Below the pieces are notes generated by a model. That model was not told the origin of the DNA, ran no database searches, and saw nothing but the letters and a program-made list of their open reading frames with translations. DNA of 62,916 nucleotides from Bacteroidales bacterium (GTDB lineage Bacteria > Bacteroidota > Bacteroidia > Bacteroidales > P3): NCBI GenBank assembly GCA_017962665.1, contig JAGCUU010000040.1, positions 1 through 62,916 of the forward strand. The letters are read 5' to 3'. Of this stretch, positions 60,945 through 62,916 are shown piece by piece. Position 1 is the stretch's first letter. Each line of letters starts with the position of its first letter. The translations under genes and the position numbers were made by a program.

Positions 60945-60957
60945 TCAGCGGATAACA

Positions 60958-62916
60958 TTATATATCTTCATCGTTGCGATTGGGTGTTTTGCTTGTATTG
61001 ACTTCTATCTCATCGACAAAGAGCCAAGCCTGCTCGCCGGCGCTGACGTGCCATTTGGGTAGTTTGCCGTAGTTCACTGCTTTTATCTTAACGTAGCGGG
61101 CGGGCACAGCGGTGAGGTAGAAGTTGTAGAAGTTATGTACCACGCTCTCGTCAGCCCTCTCAAGCTTGTCTGGGAAATCCTTTTTTCTGTCGCAGTTAAT
61201 GACGAAGAAGGGAGAGTATTTCTCACCATCAACAGAGGTGCTTACCTCGACCTGTTTCGGGAAGAAAATCCAGCTCTTCATATTCTCCAGACATTCTACA
61301 CCTACACTCCACACTGACTTCACTTCCAACAGGTCGACGACAACCTCCATATCTCCCTGCCAACCCTGCCATCCGCCAATACGGTAGTTCTCGGTGCCGT
61401 GAAGACGGTCGATGAGGCCTGTTTCTCCATTCTCACTATACTGAGGGTTGGGTTTTGTGATATAGGTTAGCTTGCGGTCAGTCTGGGTACATGTGAGCTT
61501 ATGCTGAACAACAGCGCTATGACCTGTTTCTGTATTGTATGCCACCGCTTTGACAACGACATCACTGTTGATGGTGAAGGGCTTTTCGTAAAGTGTTGAG
61601 AACCGTGTCGGCGTTGAACCGTCGAGGGTGTAGAAGATGCTGTCCTGCTCGTCGACTATATTCCAATGAGCAGGGCGTATCTTTACCTCGGCCTCTCCGT
61701 CGAAACTCTGCTGCCAGTCGTCGAAGAAAGGAGCGGAGGTTATGAGGTTTCTATCTTCTATGTCTCCGCTGTGAGGACGTGCCTCGTCGCCGTAGGCCCA
61801 TTCTTTGTCGGGTGTGGTGCCCATTTCAAAGTCGAGCGTGCATCCGTCTTTCAGCTGCTCAAAGGTGATGAACGCTTTGTCGTAAGGTGCCCCGTTGAGG
61901 CGCAGCGAGCGGACGTAGCAGCTTCTGTGGCTCTGCCCTTTGGCGTTGATGACAATGTTCTTGCCGTTCTGGAGATGAATTGTGACCTTGTCGAAAAGTG
62001 GTGAGCCGATAACGTATTGCCCACTTCCCGGACAGACGGGATAGAAGCCCATAGCGCTCAACACATACCAAGCGCTCATCTGTCCGCAGTCCTCATTGCC
62101 GCAGAGGCCGTCGGGAGTGTCGTGGTAGAGTTCGGTGCAGATACGGCGCACCAACTCAGCAGTCTTCCACTGGCGGCCAAGATAGGCGTAGAGGTAGGCG
62201 GCATGGTGCGACGGCTCGTTGCCGTGGGCGTATTGACCTATGATGCCGGTGATGTCGCTCTGGTCGCGGCCTGTCATCTTGGAGTCACCATAGAAGAGTG
62301 AATCTAGGAAGTCCTCGGCGTATTCTTTGCTGCCAAACATACCTATCCAATCGTTGACACCATGGGGAACGTAGGAGGAATATTGCCAGCAGTTGGCTTC
62401 AGTGAAATGATTGTTGACTTCGGTGGGATCGAAAGGTGTTATGAAGGCTCCGTTACGGCGTGGATGCATAAAGCACCTGTCGTCCATCAGGTTCTTCCAC
62501 GACTGGCAGCGGCGTATGTATTCGTCGTATATCGACGCCCAATAGTTGACACAGACACCCGGGTGGTTCTTTTCTGCAAGTTCCTCCAAATGCTTGGCGA
62601 ACAAAGCTATGCACCAGTCGTCGTAGGCGTATTCAAGGGTCTTGCTGACTGACTCGTTCTCATATTCGCTGCTGAGGTGGTTGTCGCGGGCGTACTCGGT
62701 GCGGCCCAACATCGGCAGGTTGCTGGTTGCAACCATCGCCTCAAGCAGTTCGTTCAGTGTCTCTTCGTCAAGATCATCAAGAACTCCGGTGCAGTATGCG
62801 TCGAGGATGACAGACGCGGAGTGGTAGCCTATCATGCAGTGGGTCTCGTGGCTTGCAAGTTCCCACATCGTCAGCTCGCCGCTGTGGCGGAAGTGGTCAA
62901 GCATGGTGAGCACGAA
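60958..62916 (-). CDS. glycoside hydrolase family 92 (alpha-mannosidase type), partial
   Basis: The C-terminal about 653 residues of an exported GH92 enzyme; the start lies beyond the right window edge. The (alpha/alpha)6 barrel part shows MIGYHSASVILDAY, YAYDDWCIALFAKHL, QYSSYVPHG, GNEPSHHAAYLY, and NEDCGQMSAWYVLSAMGFYPVCPGSG, hallmarks of Ca-dependent exo-alpha-mannosidases that trim host or yeast mannans. After the catalytic part there is a chitobiase-type segment (YTLDGSTPT) and a discoidin-like domain to the end (GWQGDMEVVVDLLEV, ARYVKIKAVNYG), likely carbohydrate-binding. There is no type IX sorting domain. Confidence 0.93.
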   Translation of the reverse strand, partial: FVLTMLDHFRHSGELTMWELASHETHCMIGYHSASVILDAYCTGVLDDLDEETLNELLEAMVATSNLPMLGRTEYARDNHLSSEYENESVSKTLEYAYDDWCIALFAKHLEELAEKNHPGVCVNYWASIYDEYIRRCQSWKNLMDDRCFMHPRRNGAFITPFDPTEVNNHFTEANCWQYSSYVPHGVNDWIGMFGSKEYAEDFLDSLFYGDSKMTGRDQSDITGIIGQYAHGNEPSHHAAYLYAYLGRQWKTAELVRRICTELYHDTPDGLCGNEDCGQMSAWYVLSAMGFYPVCPGSGQYVIGSPLFDKVTIHLQNGKNIVINAKGQSHRSCYVRSLRLNGAPYDKAFITFEQLKDGCTLDFEMGTTPDKEWAYGDEARPHSGDIEDRNLITSAPFFDDWQQSFDGEAEVKIRPAHWNIVDEQDSIFYTLDGSTPTRFSTLYEKPFTINSDVVVKAVAYNTETGHSAVVQHKLTCTQTDRKLTYITKPNPQYSENGETGLIDRLHGTENYRIGGWQGWQGDMEVVVDLLEVKSVWSVGVECLENMKSWIFFPKQVEVSTSVDGEKYSPFFVINCDRKKDFPDKLERADESVVHNFYNFYLTAVPARYVKIKAVNYGKLPKWHVSAGEQAWLFVDEIEVNTSKTPNRNDEDI

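Noticed and set aside
1-62916. CRISPR array, insertion sequence or integrase
   Set aside because: No spaced direct repeats of CRISPR size, no transposase or recombinase motifs found in any credible gene.

Overview
The window comes from the chromosome of a Bacteroidota bacterium, most likely Bacteroidales. The signs are: type IX secretion genes (gldJ, porP, porU, porV), a MurF-alanine racemase fusion, an OstA-like protein, a large TamB-like protein, GH92 and GH3 secreted glycosidases, A-rich leaders instead of Shine-Dalgarno sites, and promoters of the TTTG-N19/21-TAnnTTTG type (clear at 101-74 minus, 2348-2318 minus, 3817-3849, 4139-4169 and 36155-36185). A lone [FeFe]-hydrogenase maturase gene (hydF) points to anaerobic, H2-linked metabolism. 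Species cannot be set from the sequence.

Layout. 1-500: gene-free left edge with a leftward promoter. 497-3539: folA and hydF (minus), then a GNAT-HD fusion. 3701-4296: two tRNA-Val genes (anticodons CAC and GAC), each with promoter and terminator, and a candidate small RNA between them. 4306-9095: membrane polyferredoxin, SulP transporter, pseudo-receiver LuxR regulator coupled to a hemerythrin protein. 9108-16471: minus-strand core genes (murF-alr, DUF2851, dnaJ, grpE, ostA-like). 16591-24129: type IX secretion locus, gldJ and porP on minus, porU and porV on plus, followed by ispF, clpS, nfeD and floA, ending in a strong terminator at 26428-26460.

26735-37568 is an accessory island that looks like a defence island. 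On the minus strand: a DUF1016 nuclease with in-frame palindromic repeats, a DUF4062-TPR protein, then a likely operon of an SF1 helicase with a coiled-coil tail, a NUMOD4/HNH endonuclease, an unrecognised 445-residue protein and an FRG-domain protein. A GC-rich AAA/DUF4143 ATPase with its own promoter follows on plus. Base composition is patchy, suggesting several acquisitions. The helicase-HNH-unknown-FRG cassette is the best candidate here for an undescribed system.

37798-62916: thioesterase plus secreted nuclease, GH3 glycosidase with a TPR protein, a DHODH-like protein, S23-type four-helix protein overlapping kdsA, DnaQ-like exonuclease, FAH hydrolase (TTG start), a second PorP paired with an OmpA/PD40/TPR protein, tsaD, tamB-like, a GT9 glycosyltransferase, an NAGPA-type protein, an AddA/RecB-like helicase-nuclease, two tandem small lipoproteins and the 3' part of a GH92 mannosidase cut by the window edge.

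A recurrent unexplained signal is a family of tandem 7-bp repeats of GGTTAAN type at seven intergenic places, four of them 10-15 nt upstream of the start codon of a minus-strand gene.
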